A DNA stretch of 44,211 nucleotides, from positions 1 to 44,211 of the forward strand of contig JAJYUU010000016.1 in the NCBI GenBank assembly GCA_021792405.1, in the 5' to 3' direction. The notes under the pieces are model-generated. The model was not told the origin of the DNA, did not search any database, and saw only the letters and a program-made list of their open reading frames with translations. The position numbers were made by a program, and so were the translations under genes. The stretch is from Actinomycetes bacterium. GTDB lineage: Bacteria > Actinomycetota > Actinomycetes > Streptosporangiales > Streptosporangiaceae. Of the stretch, positions 18,382 through 27,178 are shown one piece after another. The stretch's first letter is position 1; each line of letters starts with the position of its first letter.

Positions 18382-20508
18382 TCAGACCCCGGCGGCCTGC
18401 ATGCCCCGCAATTCGTGCTTAAGCTCGCGTACCTCGTCCCGGATCCTGGCAGCCACCTCGAACTGCAGCTCAGCCGCGGCCGTGTGCATCTGCTCGGTCA
18501 GCTCGGCGATCAGGGCGGCCAGGTCTGCGCGTGCCGGGCCGGCGCCTGCCCCCTTCTCCCCCGCCGCCGCTGCCGCAGCGGCGGCGCGTGCCCTGGACGA
18601 GACACCCGGCACCGGCGCCTTACCCCGGCTCTGCTGCCGTCCCGATCCGCCGATCAGCTGCTCGGTATCAGCATCTTCCCTGGCGAGCTGGTCCAGGATG
18701 TCGGCGATTCGCTTCCGCAGCGGCTGTGGATCCACGCCGTTCGCCCGGTTGTAGGCAATCTGCCGGTCTCGCCGCCGGTTGGTCTCGTCAATCGCCCGCT
18801 GCATCGACGGAGTGACCTTATCGGCGTACATATGCACTTGGCCGGATACGTTGCGGGCGGCACGCCCGATGGTCTGGATCAGCGACGTGCCGGACCGAAG
18901 GAAACCTTCCTTGTCGGCGTCCAGGATTGCCACTAGCGACACTTCGGGCAGGTCCAGCCCCTCGCGCAGGAGATTGATGCCGACGAGGACGTCATACTCG
19001 CCCAGCCGGAGCTCGCGCAGCAGCTCCACCCGCCGCAGCGTATCCACCTCACTGTGCAGGTACCTGGCCCGGATGCCCAGCTCGAGCAGGTAGTCGGTGA
19101 GGTCTTCGGCCATCTTCTTCGTCAGCGTCGTGACTAGCACCCGCTCGGACTTCTCCGCCCGCTCCCTGATCTCGCCGACGAGGTCGTCGATCTGGCCCTT
19201 CGTCGGCTTGACGATCACCTCCGGATCGATCAGGCCAGTCGGCCTGATGACCTGCTCGACCACCTCACCGCTGGTCTGGCGCAGCTCATACGGCCCGGGC
19301 GTCGCTGACAGGTACAGCGTCTGACCGATCCGGTCACAGAACTCGTCCCACGTCAACGGCCGGTTATCGATCGCGCTCGGCAGCCGGAAGCCGTGCTCGA
19401 CCAGCACCCGCTTCCTGGATACGTCGCCTTCGTACATTGCACCGATCTGTGGCACGGTGTTGTGCGACTCGTCCACGACAAGGAGGAAGTCCTCGGGGAA
19501 GTAGTCCAGCAGCGTGTTGGGCGGGCTGCCAGGCTCGCGGCCGTCGATGTGCCGTGAGTAGTTCTCGATGCCCGAGCAGCTGCCGACCTGGCGCATCATC
19601 TCGATGTCGTAGGTGGTGCGCATCCGCAGCCGCTGTGCCTCCAGTAGCTTGCCCAGGCGCTCCAGCTCTGCCAGCCGCTCGGCCAGCTCAGCCTCGATCC
19701 CGGCGATCGCCCGTTCCATCCGCTCCGGTCCGGCGACATAGTGCGAGGCCGGGAAGATGTACAGCTCCTCGTCTTCACTCATCACCTCGCCAGTCAGCGG
19801 GTGCAGCGTCATCAGCCGCTCGATCTCGTCGCCGAACATCTCGATCCGCACTGCGAGTTCCTCGTACTGCGGAATGACCTCGATGGTGTCGCCGCGAACC
19901 CGGAACGTACCACGAGTGAAAGCCAGGTCATTTCGGGTGTAATGCATGCCGACCAGCTTGCGCAGCAACCCGTCCCGCTCGAGCCGGTCACCGACCTTGA
20001 CCCGGAGCATCCTGTCGACGTACTCCTGCGGGGTCCCAAGGCCGTAGATGCAGGACACCGACGCCACAACGATGGTGTCGCGCCTGGTCAGCAAGGAGTT
20101 GGTCGCCGAGTGCCTGAGGCGGTCGACCTCGTCATTGATCGAGGAGTCCTTCTCGATATAGGTGTCGGTCTGCGGTACGTACGCCTCAGGCTGGTAGTAG
20201 TCGTAATAGGAGACGAAGTACTCGACCGCGTTCTTCGGCAGCATCTCGCGCAGCTCGTTGGCGAACTGCGCCGCCAGCGTCTTGTTCGGCAGCATCACCA
20301 GCACCGGCCGCTGCAGCCGCTCGGCCAGCCAGGCGACGGTGGCCGTCTTGCCGGTACCGGTAGCGCCGAGCAGCACGGTGTCCTTGGCACCGCCGCTGAT
20401 CCGCTTCTCCATCTCGGCGATGGCAGCCGGCTGGTCCCCGGCCGGAACCATGTCTGTCACTACCTGGAATGGAGCGACCCTGCGCTGCAGGTCGGTAACC
20501 GGGCGCAT
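18382..20508 (-). CDS. uvrB: Excinuclease ABC subunit B
   Basis: Damage-verifying helicase-like subunit of nucleotide excision repair; it is loaded by UvrA and recruits UvrC. Walker A is GATGTGKT near residue 48. The beta-hairpin that clamps DNA is [12 protein letters not shown] near residue 100. Helicase motifs include [16 protein letters not shown] and a late QTIGRAARN. The C-terminal UVR motif that contacts UvrC is [20 protein letters not shown]. The 708-residue length is normal for actinobacteria, including an Ala-rich linker before the UVR motif. ATG 20508 has a GAGGAGG about 5 nt upstream. Confidence 0.98.
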   Translation of the reverse strand: MRPVTDLQRRVAPFQVVTDMVPAGDQPAAIAEMEKRISGGAKDTVLLGATGTGKTATVAWLAERLQRPVLVMLPNKTLAAQFANELREMLPKNAVEYFVSYYDYYQPEAYVPQTDTYIEKDSSINDEVDRLRHSATNSLLTRRDTIVVASVSCIYGLGTPQEYVDRMLRVKVGDRLERDGLLRKLVGMHYTRNDLAFTRGTFRVRGDTIEVIPQYEELAVRIEMFGDEIERLMTLHPLTGEVMSEDEELYIFPASHYVAGPERMERAIAGIEAELAERLAELERLGKLLEAQRLRMRTTYDIEMMRQVGSCSGIENYSRHIDGREPGSPPNTLLDYFPEDFLLVVDESHNTVPQIGAMYEGDVSRKRVLVEHGFRLPSAIDNRPLTWDEFCDRIGQTLYLSATPGPYELRQTSGEVVEQVIRPTGLIDPEVIVKPTKGQIDDLVGEIRERAEKSERVLVTTLTKKMAEDLTDYLLELGIRARYLHSEVDTLRRVELLRELRLGEYDVLVGINLLREGLDLPEVSLVAILDADKEGFLRSGTSLIQTIGRAARNVSGQVHMYADKVTPSMQRAIDETNRRRDRQIAYNRANGVDPQPLRKRIADILDQLAREDADTEQLIGGSGRQQSRGKAPVPGVSSRARAAAAAAAAGEKGAGAGPARADLAALIAELTEQMHTAAAELQFEVAARIRDEVRELKHELRGMQAAGV

Positions 20509-20812
20509 GGCACCTCCTCGGCTTGCTGCACGGTCTCCACTCTAGGGCGGCCTGCCGACAATTCGCCGACTGGAACCGGGCCGCCGCGGCCGCTTGACCC
20601 CGGCGCGGGCGCTTGCCACCCCGGTCAGGGCGCTTGCCACCCCGGTCAGGGCGCTTGCCGGCGCGGCGCAGCGCTTGCTGAAAGCTCATTCACCGACTTG
20701 GCTATCCGGCTAATTACCACCTGAAAACGGACTAACCGCTAGGATCAGCGGCAGCAGGATCTGTCCACAGGGCGGCCGCCACGACCGCTGTGACGGGGAG
20801 ACCGGTAGGGCA
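20509..20812. other. Divergent uvrB / GT-C promoter region
   Basis: About 300 bp separate the divergent uvrB and glycosyltransferase genes. The stretch holds a block of 21-bp direct repeats (20609-20659, described separately) and then a more AT-rich segment near 20690-20750 that may contain the promoters. No small gene is supported, and no LexA-type SOS box was recognised by eye near the uvrB start. Confidence 0.5.
20609..20659. repeat. 21-bp direct repeats upstream of uvrB
   Basis: Two adjacent identical 21-bp units at 20609-20629 and 20630-20650 start GCGCTTGCCACCCC and end GGTCAGG. A partial third copy begins at 20651. Diverged copies of the GCGCTTG core appear at about 20590 and 20670. 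The block is intergenic, between divergent genes, so it could be a multi-site protein-binding region or simply slippage. Confidence 0.85.
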
Positions 20813-22534
20813 ATGAAGTCACCGAGGTCACCCGAGGGCGGCGCAGCGGGCAGGCCCGGCCGACGGCCCGCAGACCCCTACGGCCCACTGGCCCGCTCCC
20901 CCGACCCGTATGGCCGCCCGCCAGGTACCCCCGGCCGATGGCCCGCAGACCCCTACGCCCGCCCTGCGGCCACACCGGGCCGACGACCCCCGGACCGGTA
21001 CCCCGGCGCGTACGCGGCACCCGGACCAGCGCCGCGGGAGGCAGCCGGGCGCGGCACTGTGCTCCTGCTAGCCGGGCTCTCGCTGGCGGGCATCGGCATC
21101 AGCATGGCGCTCATCGGTGCCGTCTCCCTGCTCGGGCCGTCGGCGGCGGTGCCGCAGTTGCCATCGGCGTTCCCCTGGCCGTTGTTCTACCTGCACGCGC
21201 AGCCGGGAACGGGCCTGGTGACCTGGTCGCTGTGGCTGGCCGTGCTCGCGGCGGCAGCAGGCGTGACCGCGGGGCTGCTGGCGGTCCGGCGAGGCTGGCA
21301 GCCCCGGGCCCGGCTGCTGGTCGCGGGGTCGCTGATCGCCGTGCTCGGCTTGATGCTGCTGCCGCCCGTCGGCTCTAAGGATCTGCTTGACGATGCAGTC
21401 TACGGCCGGATCGCTGCCCAGGGCTATAGCCCGTATCAGATGACCCCGGCGAAATACCAGCAGACCGGTGATCCGATGGCCGCCCTCGCGACCAGGTTCT
21501 GGTCGCGAGATCCCTCCCCGTACGGGCCGCTCATGACGGTGACGCAGGAGGCAGCATCAAAGCTGGGCGGAGACAATGGCGCCCGGACGATGTTCTGGCT
21601 GAAGGCTTGGAACGCGCTGGCCTTCCTGGCCATCGCGCTGGCGCTGAACCGGCTGCTCCGGTCGGATCCGCGGCGCCGTACCAGGGCGCACTTGCTGTGG
21701 ACGGCCAACCCGCTGATGCTGCTGGCCGTCATGGCGGGCGGTCACAACGACGTACTGGGCGCGGTGTTCGGCGTCCTCGCGCTTGCCGCTTTCCGGCGCG
21801 CCGATTTCATGGACGGGCTGCTGGCTGGGGTGCTGGCCGGCACTGCGGTCGTGCTCAAAGCCCCGTTCGCCCTGATCGGCGCGGGCTTGGTCGTCGCGGC
21901 CATCAGGGCGCCCCGCGCGCTCAGCGGACTCGCCCTCGGTGCAGTCGCCGTGATCGTGCCTACCTACGCAATCGCTGGCAAGCAGGCAATCACCGCGGTC
22001 GTGTCGAAGAGCGGAGCCGCCTTCGACGCATACCAGCCGTGGCAGTTGCTAGCCCGGATCGTCCCTTCGCTCGGCAGCGTCAGCGGGACCAATGCGCTGG
22101 CCCTTGCCGTCACCGTGGTGCTCGCGGCCGTGTTGCTATGGCGGATGCCGGCCGGCCCGGCGGAGTTCGCCGCGGTCAGGCCGGCCCTGGCGCTCATGCT
22201 GGCCTGGCTGATCTGCTCACCCCTGCAGCGAACCTGGTACGACGTCATGATCTTCCCGCTGCTGGCGCTGATGCCGGCAAGCAGGCTGGACTGGATCGTG
22301 CTCGCCAGGGCCGGCATCACTGCAATCGGGCAGCTACCAGGGGTTACCAGTCCGGCGACGATCCCGCTCTGGCTCGAGCGGGACGTCACCGCACTCAACG
22401 AGGTGCTGGTACCGGGTGCCATCGTCGTCCTCGCAGCCACGCTGGCCTGGCTCTGCCTGACCGGCAGGATCGCGGGGAGCTTCGCGGCCGGCCACCGGGC
22501 CAGGGCGGCACCAAGGCACGCGACATTGCGCTAG
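20813..22534 (+). CDS. GT-C fold membrane glycosyltransferase, MptB-like mannosyltransferase
   Basis: A 573-residue polytopic protein. Residues 1-80 are Pro/Arg/Tyr-rich and cytosolic, with repeated DPYG/DPYAR/DRYPG elements. About a dozen hydrophobic helices follow. Between the first helices is an acidic loop KDLLDDAVYGRIAAQGYSPY (residues 188-207), where GT-C enzymes place their catalytic Asp and bind a polyprenyl-phosphate sugar, and then SPYGPLMT near residue 234. These motifs best match polyprenol-phosphomannose-dependent alpha-1,6-mannosyltransferases (MptA/MptB type) that act on the outer face of the membrane. The exact acceptor is not known. It is convergent with coaE, 6 bp apart. Later helices contain KAPFALIGAG and CSPLQRTWYD. 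Confidence 0.75.
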   Translation: MKSPRSPEGGAAGRPGRRPADPYGPLARSPDPYGRPPGTPGRWPADPYARPAATPGRRPPDRYPGAYAAPGPAPREAAGRGTVLLLAGLSLAGIGISMALIGAVSLLGPSAAVPQLPSAFPWPLFYLHAQPGTGLVTWSLWLAVLAAAAGVTAGLLAVRRGWQPRARLLVAGSLIAVLGLMLLPPVGSKDLLDDAVYGRIAAQGYSPYQMTPAKYQQTGDPMAALATRFWSRDPSPYGPLMTVTQEAASKLGGDNGARTMFWLKAWNALAFLAIALALNRLLRSDPRRRTRAHLLWTANPLMLLAVMAGGHNDVLGAVFGVLALAAFRRADFMDGLLAGVLAGTAVVLKAPFALIGAGLVVAAIRAPRALSGLALGAVAVIVPTYAIAGKQAITAVVSKSGAAFDAYQPWQLLARIVPSLGSVSGTNALALAVTVVLAAVLLWRMPAGPAEFAAVRPALALMLAWLICSPLQRTWYDVMIFPLLALMPASRLDWIVLARAGITAIGQLPGVTSPATIPLWLERDVTALNEVLVPGAIVVLAATLAWLCLTGRIAGSFAAGHRARAAPRHATLR

Positions 22535-22540
22535 CGACGG

Positions 22541-23158
22541 TCAGCTGGCTCCGGTCGGCCGCATCTGGGTCCGCTTACGCAACTCACCCCAGAGCTCCCC
22601 TACCTGGCGATCGAGCTCTGCCAGTGATCCTGAATTGTCTACCACGATGTCAGCGATCGCCAGCCGCTGTTCCCTGCTGGCCTGCGCCGCCATCCGCGCT
22701 TGCGCCTGCTCCCGGCTCATGCCGCGCATCCGGACGAGGCGGTCGAGCTGGATCCGCGGTGGCACATCCACCACGACGACCAGGTCGTAGCCATCCGACA
22801 GCCTGTTCTCCGCGATCAGCGGCACGTCATGCACGATCACCGAGCCGGCCTTGGCGGAATCCTCCAGTTCGCGCATCCGGGCGCCCACCCGTGGGTGGAC
22901 GATCGAGTTCAGCGCCGCGAGCTTGTCCTGGTGAGCGAAGACGACGTCGCCAAGTGCTGCCCGGTCGAGCGCACCATCGGGGCCGAGCACGCCGGGCCCG
23001 AAGGCGGCTACTATCTCGGCCAGGCCATCGGTGCCGGGTGCGACGACCTCACGGGCGATGAGGTCGGCATCAAGCACGACGGCCCCATATGCAGCCAGGC
23101 GCCTGGACACCTCGCTCTTGCCGGCTCCGATGCCGCCGGTCAGCCCGACCCTGAGCAC
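22541..23158 (-). CDS. coaE: Dephospho-CoA kinase
   Basis: Phosphorylates dephospho-CoA on the ribose 3'-OH, the last step of coenzyme A synthesis. The P-loop [13 protein letters not shown] lies at residues 5-17, followed by [17 protein letters not shown], then [10 protein letters not shown], and a C-terminal [16 protein letters not shown] typical of the family. The 205 residues give the single-domain form; many actinobacteria fuse a C-terminal UPF0157/GrpB domain, which is absent here. GTG 23158 has no good Shine-Dalgarno. It lies 113 bp downstream of rpsA, an adjacency shared with mycobacteria (Rv1630-Rv1631). Confidence 0.96.
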   Translation of the reverse strand: MLRVGLTGGIGAGKSEVSRRLAAYGAVVLDADLIAREVVAPGTDGLAEIVAAFGPGVLGPDGALDRAALGDVVFAHQDKLAALNSIVHPRVGARMRELEDSAKAGSVIVHDVPLIAENRLSDGYDLVVVVDVPPRIQLDRLVRMRGMSREQAQARMAAQASREQRLAIADIVVDNSGSLAELDRQVGELWGELRKRTQMRPTGAS

Positions 23159-23271
23159 GCGTCACGCTACCGCGGCCGGACGCCGCGCAGCGGGCCGGAC
23201 AACGCGGCGGCGGGCGCCCGGTGCCTTGCACCCGGAGCCCGCCACCTTCGTGTACGCCGAACCGGTCGCTG

Positions 23272-24756
23272 TCAGCTCTGGCCGCCGGACAGCTTGTCAC
23301 GCAGCGCAGCCAGTGCCTCGTCCGAGGCCAGCGTGCCGCCCCGGCCGGAGTCGGCGCTCGACGTGGTGTGGTGCTCGCGGGCGCCCCCGTCCTCGCCAGC
23401 TTCCTCGGCAGCAGCCTCGGCTTTGCTGCGCGCATCCGCCACCTGCTGCTGATGTGCCTCGTAACGAGAGCGGGCCTCGGCGTACTGCCGCTCCCACTCC
23501 TCCCGCTGGGCGTCGAAGCCTTCCAGCCACTCGCCCGACTCAGGGTCGAAGCCCTCGGGATAGAGGTAGTTGCCCTGCTCGTCATAGGCAGCCGGCATGC
23601 CGTAGAGGGTCGGGTCGAACTCCTCGCCCGAGATGTCCTCGCCGCCGCCTTCGTTGGCCTGCTTGAGCGACAGGCTGATGCGGCGCCGGTCAAGGTCGAT
23701 GTCGATGATCTTCACGAAGATCTCGTCGCCCACCTGTACGACCTGCTCGGGAATCTCCACGTGCCGGTCGGCCAGCTCGGAGATGTGCACCAGGCCCTCG
23801 ATGCCTTCCTCGACCCGCACGAAGGCGCCGAACGGCACCAGCTTGGTGACCCGGCCGGGCACCACCTGCCCGATCTGGTGAGTGCGGGCGAACTGCTGCC
23901 ACGGGTCTTCCTGCGTGGACTTCAGCGACAGCGAGACGCGCTCGCGGTCCATGTCCACGTCCAGGACCTCGACCGTGACCTCCTGGCCGACCTCCACGAC
24001 CTCGCCGGGATGGTCGATGTGCTTCCAGGACAGCTCCGACACATGCACCAGCCCGTCCACGCCGCCCAGGTCGACGAACGCGCCGAAGTTGACGATCGAG
24101 GACACCACGCCCTTGCGGATCTGGCCCTTCTGCAGCGTGTTCAGGAAGTTCTGGCGGACCTCGGACTGGGTCTGCTCGAGCCAGGCACGGCGAGACAGCA
24201 CCACGTTGTTGCGGTTGCGGTCCAGCTCGATGATCTTCGCCTCGATCTCCTTGCCCACATATGGCTGCAAGTCCCTGACCCGGCGCATTTCCACCAGCGA
24301 GGCGGGCAAGAAGCCGCGCAGGCCGATGTCGAGGATCAGGCCGCCCTTGACGACCTCGATGACAGTGCCGGTGACGACGCCGTCTTCTTCCTTGACCTTC
24401 TCGATCGTGCCCCACGCGCGCTCATATTGAGCCCGCTTCTTGGACAGGATCAGCCGACCCTCTTTGTCCTCCTTTTGCAGGACAAGGGCCTCGATGTGCT
24501 CGCCGGGCTTGACGACCTCGTGCGGGTCCACGTCATGCTTGATCGACAATTCACGGGACGGGATGACGCCCTCGGTCTTGTAGCCGATGTCGAGCAGGAC
24601 TTCGTCGCGGTCGACTTTGACGACCGTGCCCTCGACAATGTCGCCGTCGTTGAAGTATTTGATGGTCTCGTCGATCGCGGCGAGGAAGGCCTCCTCGGAA
24701 CCGATGTCGTTGACCGCTACCTTGGGGGTCGAGGTGGCCTCTGTGCTGCTCGTCAT
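23272..24756 (-). CDS. rpsA: 30S ribosomal protein S1
   Basis: mRNA-binding ribosomal protein. The 494-residue product has four S1 (OB-fold) repeats at roughly residues 35-105, 122-190, 205-275 and 292-362. Repeat 1 is GDIVEGTVVKVDRDEVLLDI, repeat 3 is GVVSSIVNFGAFVDLGGVDG and repeat 4 is PGRVTKLVPFGAFVRVEEG. A Glu/Ala-rich tail of about 130 residues follows. Actinobacterial S1 has four repeats and a variable tail, unlike the six-repeat E. coli protein. ATG 24756 (TSSTEATSTPKVAVNDIG) is the family start and has GGAG about 12 nt before it; the longer open frame up to 24924 crosses the promoter region. Confidence 0.98.
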   Translation of the reverse strand: MTSSTEATSTPKVAVNDIGSEEAFLAAIDETIKYFNDGDIVEGTVVKVDRDEVLLDIGYKTEGVIPSRELSIKHDVDPHEVVKPGEHIEALVLQKEDKEGRLILSKKRAQYERAWGTIEKVKEEDGVVTGTVIEVVKGGLILDIGLRGFLPASLVEMRRVRDLQPYVGKEIEAKIIELDRNRNNVVLSRRAWLEQTQSEVRQNFLNTLQKGQIRKGVVSSIVNFGAFVDLGGVDGLVHVSELSWKHIDHPGEVVEVGQEVTVEVLDVDMDRERVSLSLKSTQEDPWQQFARTHQIGQVVPGRVTKLVPFGAFVRVEEGIEGLVHISELADRHVEIPEQVVQVGDEIFVKIIDIDLDRRRISLSLKQANEGGGEDISGEEFDPTLYGMPAAYDEQGNYLYPEGFDPESGEWLEGFDAQREEWERQYAEARSRYEAHQQQVADARSKAEAAAEEAGEDGGAREHHTTSSADSGRGGTLASDEALAALRDKLSGGQS

Positions 24757-24994
24757 GTGTAGGTGGACTCCGGATACGGACAGGGATCGGATTTGCTGGA
24801 CAGCACAGTGTGCGGCGGTCCGACAAATACAGCCTTGGCTTGGGTAACATGCCTGGTCAGCATGACCGGCCGCGGCCTGCAGTAAGACTGCCCCGCGGGC
24901 TGCCTGACCATTGGCGGACTGCACCAGAACACAGTGCAGAGACCAGCATATGAAAGCCTGGCCGCGCGGTCAATCGGCCGGTCCCGGCCGGAGT
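24757..24994. promoter_or_regulatory. rpsA upstream region
   Basis: A 238-bp stretch between the stop of the acylase gene and rpsA is noticeably less GC-rich than its surroundings around 24780-24870 and probably carries the rpsA promoter and leader. On the minus strand it contains TACCCAAGCCAAGGCTGTAT, but no convincing -35/-10 pair was identified. No other gene is supported. Confidence 0.4.
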
Positions 24995-27118
24995 TCAGGG
25001 GCGGCCGGCGGGCCGCAGCAGAACCTGCTCCACTGCCACCGCCTGAACGGCCCGGCGCGAGTACGGCGCTGGCGCCAGCCGGCCAGCACGCCACGCATCC
25101 TGCTGGTCGAAAGCGTGCTTAGCGCCCGGCTCACCGTCAGCGCCGAGCGGGACTACCCAGCCGGAGGCGTCCCAGTCGGCCAGGTCGAAGGCATACCGGG
25201 CGACTGACCCCGTCGCCGTGCGCAGGCCCTCCATCGGAAGGTAGGCGCTCGCCTGGACGGTATCCATGTCACCGCCGTAGGGCACTGGCGGCGGGTCGAG
25301 CCCGGCCTGGCCGAGCGGGTGTCGCTGACCGGTCGCGTGCAGTTCCCCCCACGGCTCACCGCCCCAGGTCCGTTCTGCCCTGCCGATCGCCTCGGTCAGC
25401 GCCTGCCGCCAGGACCAGCCGCCCAGCAGCGACTCATCTCCGGCCTCCAGGTGATCCCCGGCTACCCGCCAGATCACTGACTCGGGCCGGATGCCAGGCA
25501 GCAGCCGGTGCCACCGGTGGCCGGTGACCTCCGCCAGCCCGGAGCGCTCCAGGACCAGCAGCGCGAGCTCGCGCCGCAGCACCGAGTACGCCGCGGCGGC
25601 GGTGGAGTCGGCCGCCATCTGGCCATCCCATCCGGCCAGCGGGGCCCAGTCACCGAGCAGGCGGCTGATCCGCCGGGCCGGAAGCGACACCACGTCCCGG
25701 TGCAGCGCCTCCATGTCCGCCACCGTCGCGCCAGACAGCGCCGAGACGGTGTCCGCGATCCGGGTCGCCCGCCACGGCGGCGCGACGTCCAGCCCCAGGT
25801 AGGGACCCGAGTCGGCAGCCAGGATGCGGTTGTTGGCGCTAAACAGGAAGCCGCCGGCCGGATCCCGCGCTTGCGGCAGGTCACCGAACTCGACGTAACC
25901 GCGCCAGCCGAACGACTGATCGCCGGCCGGCACCGGCAGCCAGGCGGCTTCCGGCCGGGCCCGCACCGGAACGCGACCGCGGGTCAGGTAGCCGATGCTG
26001 CCGTCAGTGTCGGCCGCGAGCAGGTTGTTGGCGGGGTCGACCCAGGACCGCATGGTGTCGAACAGATCGCCCACCGACCGCGCCGCCAGCATGGCTGGCA
26101 GCGCGTCGAAGCCGGTGTTCGGCTCGGCTGTGGCTGCCCAGGCGAGCGCGAGATCGTCGGTAACCAGCGGGCCGCGCCCGGTCTGCCGGACCTCGACCGG
26201 GACCGGGTCGCCCCCGCGCACCGCGATGAACTCGGCGTGCGCCGGCCCGTCGAGCGTCCCGGCAGGGAAGTGGTAGAGGTCCTGATCGTCGGCCATCGCA
26301 TGGGTGATGCACCAGGCGACCCGGTCGTTGTGGCCGAAGTGGGGGAAACCGGGAACGCCCGGGATCGAGATACCGAGGACGTCGAACGTCGGCCCGGCGA
26401 TATGCCCCTGCACGTAGACGTTCGGCATCTCCAGCGCCCGGTGCGGGTCCCCGGCAAGCAGCGGCAGCCCGGACGCGGTGCGCGAACCAGCCAGCGCCCA
26501 GTTGTTGCTGCCGCCGTCGTCAAGGCCGGCCCAGGCCGGCACCGCGCCGTCGCACCGCTCGCCTGGCGGCACGCAAGCCAGCTGCCAGCCGGCCCGGCCG
26601 GACGCCATCGCCCTGGCCGCCGCCGGGCCGAGGACCTGGGCGACGACCGCCCGCCAGAGCTTGCCGGACGCCGAACCCATCGTCAGGTGGCGAACCCGGT
26701 ACACCAGCAGGCTGTGCCACGGTTCCCACGGGTCGGGCGACTGGCCGGCAGGCAGCCCGCCACCATGCCGCGACACCTCACGATGCTGGCCGATCAGCGC
26801 ATTGACGCCAGCGGTGTAGGCAGCGAGCATGTCGCGCGCCGGGGCCGACAGCCGGCCGACGTCGCGGCGCGCCCCGCCCGCGAGGTCAACCCGCCGGCTC
26901 AGCGCATCCCAGGTCACGCCCGCCGGGCCGATCAGCTCGGCCGACCGTCCAAGGCCCCGGCGGCGGTCGTAGTCGAGTTGCCAGAGCCGGTCTGCGGCGT
27001 GCAGGTAGCCCTGCGCAAAGAACGCGTCGTGCTCACTGACCGCCCAGCAATGCGGTACGCCGAATCCGTCCCGCAGCACCTCGACCGGGCCGTCCAGCCC
27101 GCGCAGCGCGATCTCCAT
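24995..27118 (-). CDS. Penicillin acylase family Ntn-hydrolase
   Basis: A 707-residue amidase of the penicillin/aculeacin acylase (peptidase S45) family. Members self-cleave to expose an N-terminal Ser. The site here is GLDDGGSNNWALAGSRTASG near residue 206, where the Ser of GGSNNW would become the nucleophile. Before it lies the alpha-chain (DGFGVPHCWAVSEHDAFFAQGYLHAADRLWQ, shortened). After it come GDPHRALEMPNVYVQGHI and FGHNDRVAWCITH. Unlike secreted acylases, it starts directly at MEIALRGLDG with no signal peptide, so it is probably cytosolic. The substrate is unknown; relatives act on beta-lactams, acyl-homoserine lactones or lipopeptides. It lies 60 bp downstream of polA, without obvious functional linkage. 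Confidence 0.88.
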   Translation of the reverse strand: MEIALRGLDGPVEVLRDGFGVPHCWAVSEHDAFFAQGYLHAADRLWQLDYDRRRGLGRSAELIGPAGVTWDALSRRVDLAGGARRDVGRLSAPARDMLAAYTAGVNALIGQHREVSRHGGGLPAGQSPDPWEPWHSLLVYRVRHLTMGSASGKLWRAVVAQVLGPAAARAMASGRAGWQLACVPPGERCDGAVPAWAGLDDGGSNNWALAGSRTASGLPLLAGDPHRALEMPNVYVQGHIAGPTFDVLGISIPGVPGFPHFGHNDRVAWCITHAMADDQDLYHFPAGTLDGPAHAEFIAVRGGDPVPVEVRQTGRGPLVTDDLALAWAATAEPNTGFDALPAMLAARSVGDLFDTMRSWVDPANNLLAADTDGSIGYLTRGRVPVRARPEAAWLPVPAGDQSFGWRGYVEFGDLPQARDPAGGFLFSANNRILAADSGPYLGLDVAPPWRATRIADTVSALSGATVADMEALHRDVVSLPARRISRLLGDWAPLAGWDGQMAADSTAAAAYSVLRRELALLVLERSGLAEVTGHRWHRLLPGIRPESVIWRVAGDHLEAGDESLLGGWSWRQALTEAIGRAERTWGGEPWGELHATGQRHPLGQAGLDPPPVPYGGDMDTVQASAYLPMEGLRTATGSVARYAFDLADWDASGWVVPLGADGEPGAKHAFDQQDAWRAGRLAPAPYSRRAVQAVAVEQVLLRPAGRP

Positions 27119-27178
27119 GAGGCAAGCATCCCGGGAAACATCCTGAAGCGCCGCCTTTGCGGCATGACCCCGGCCGGC

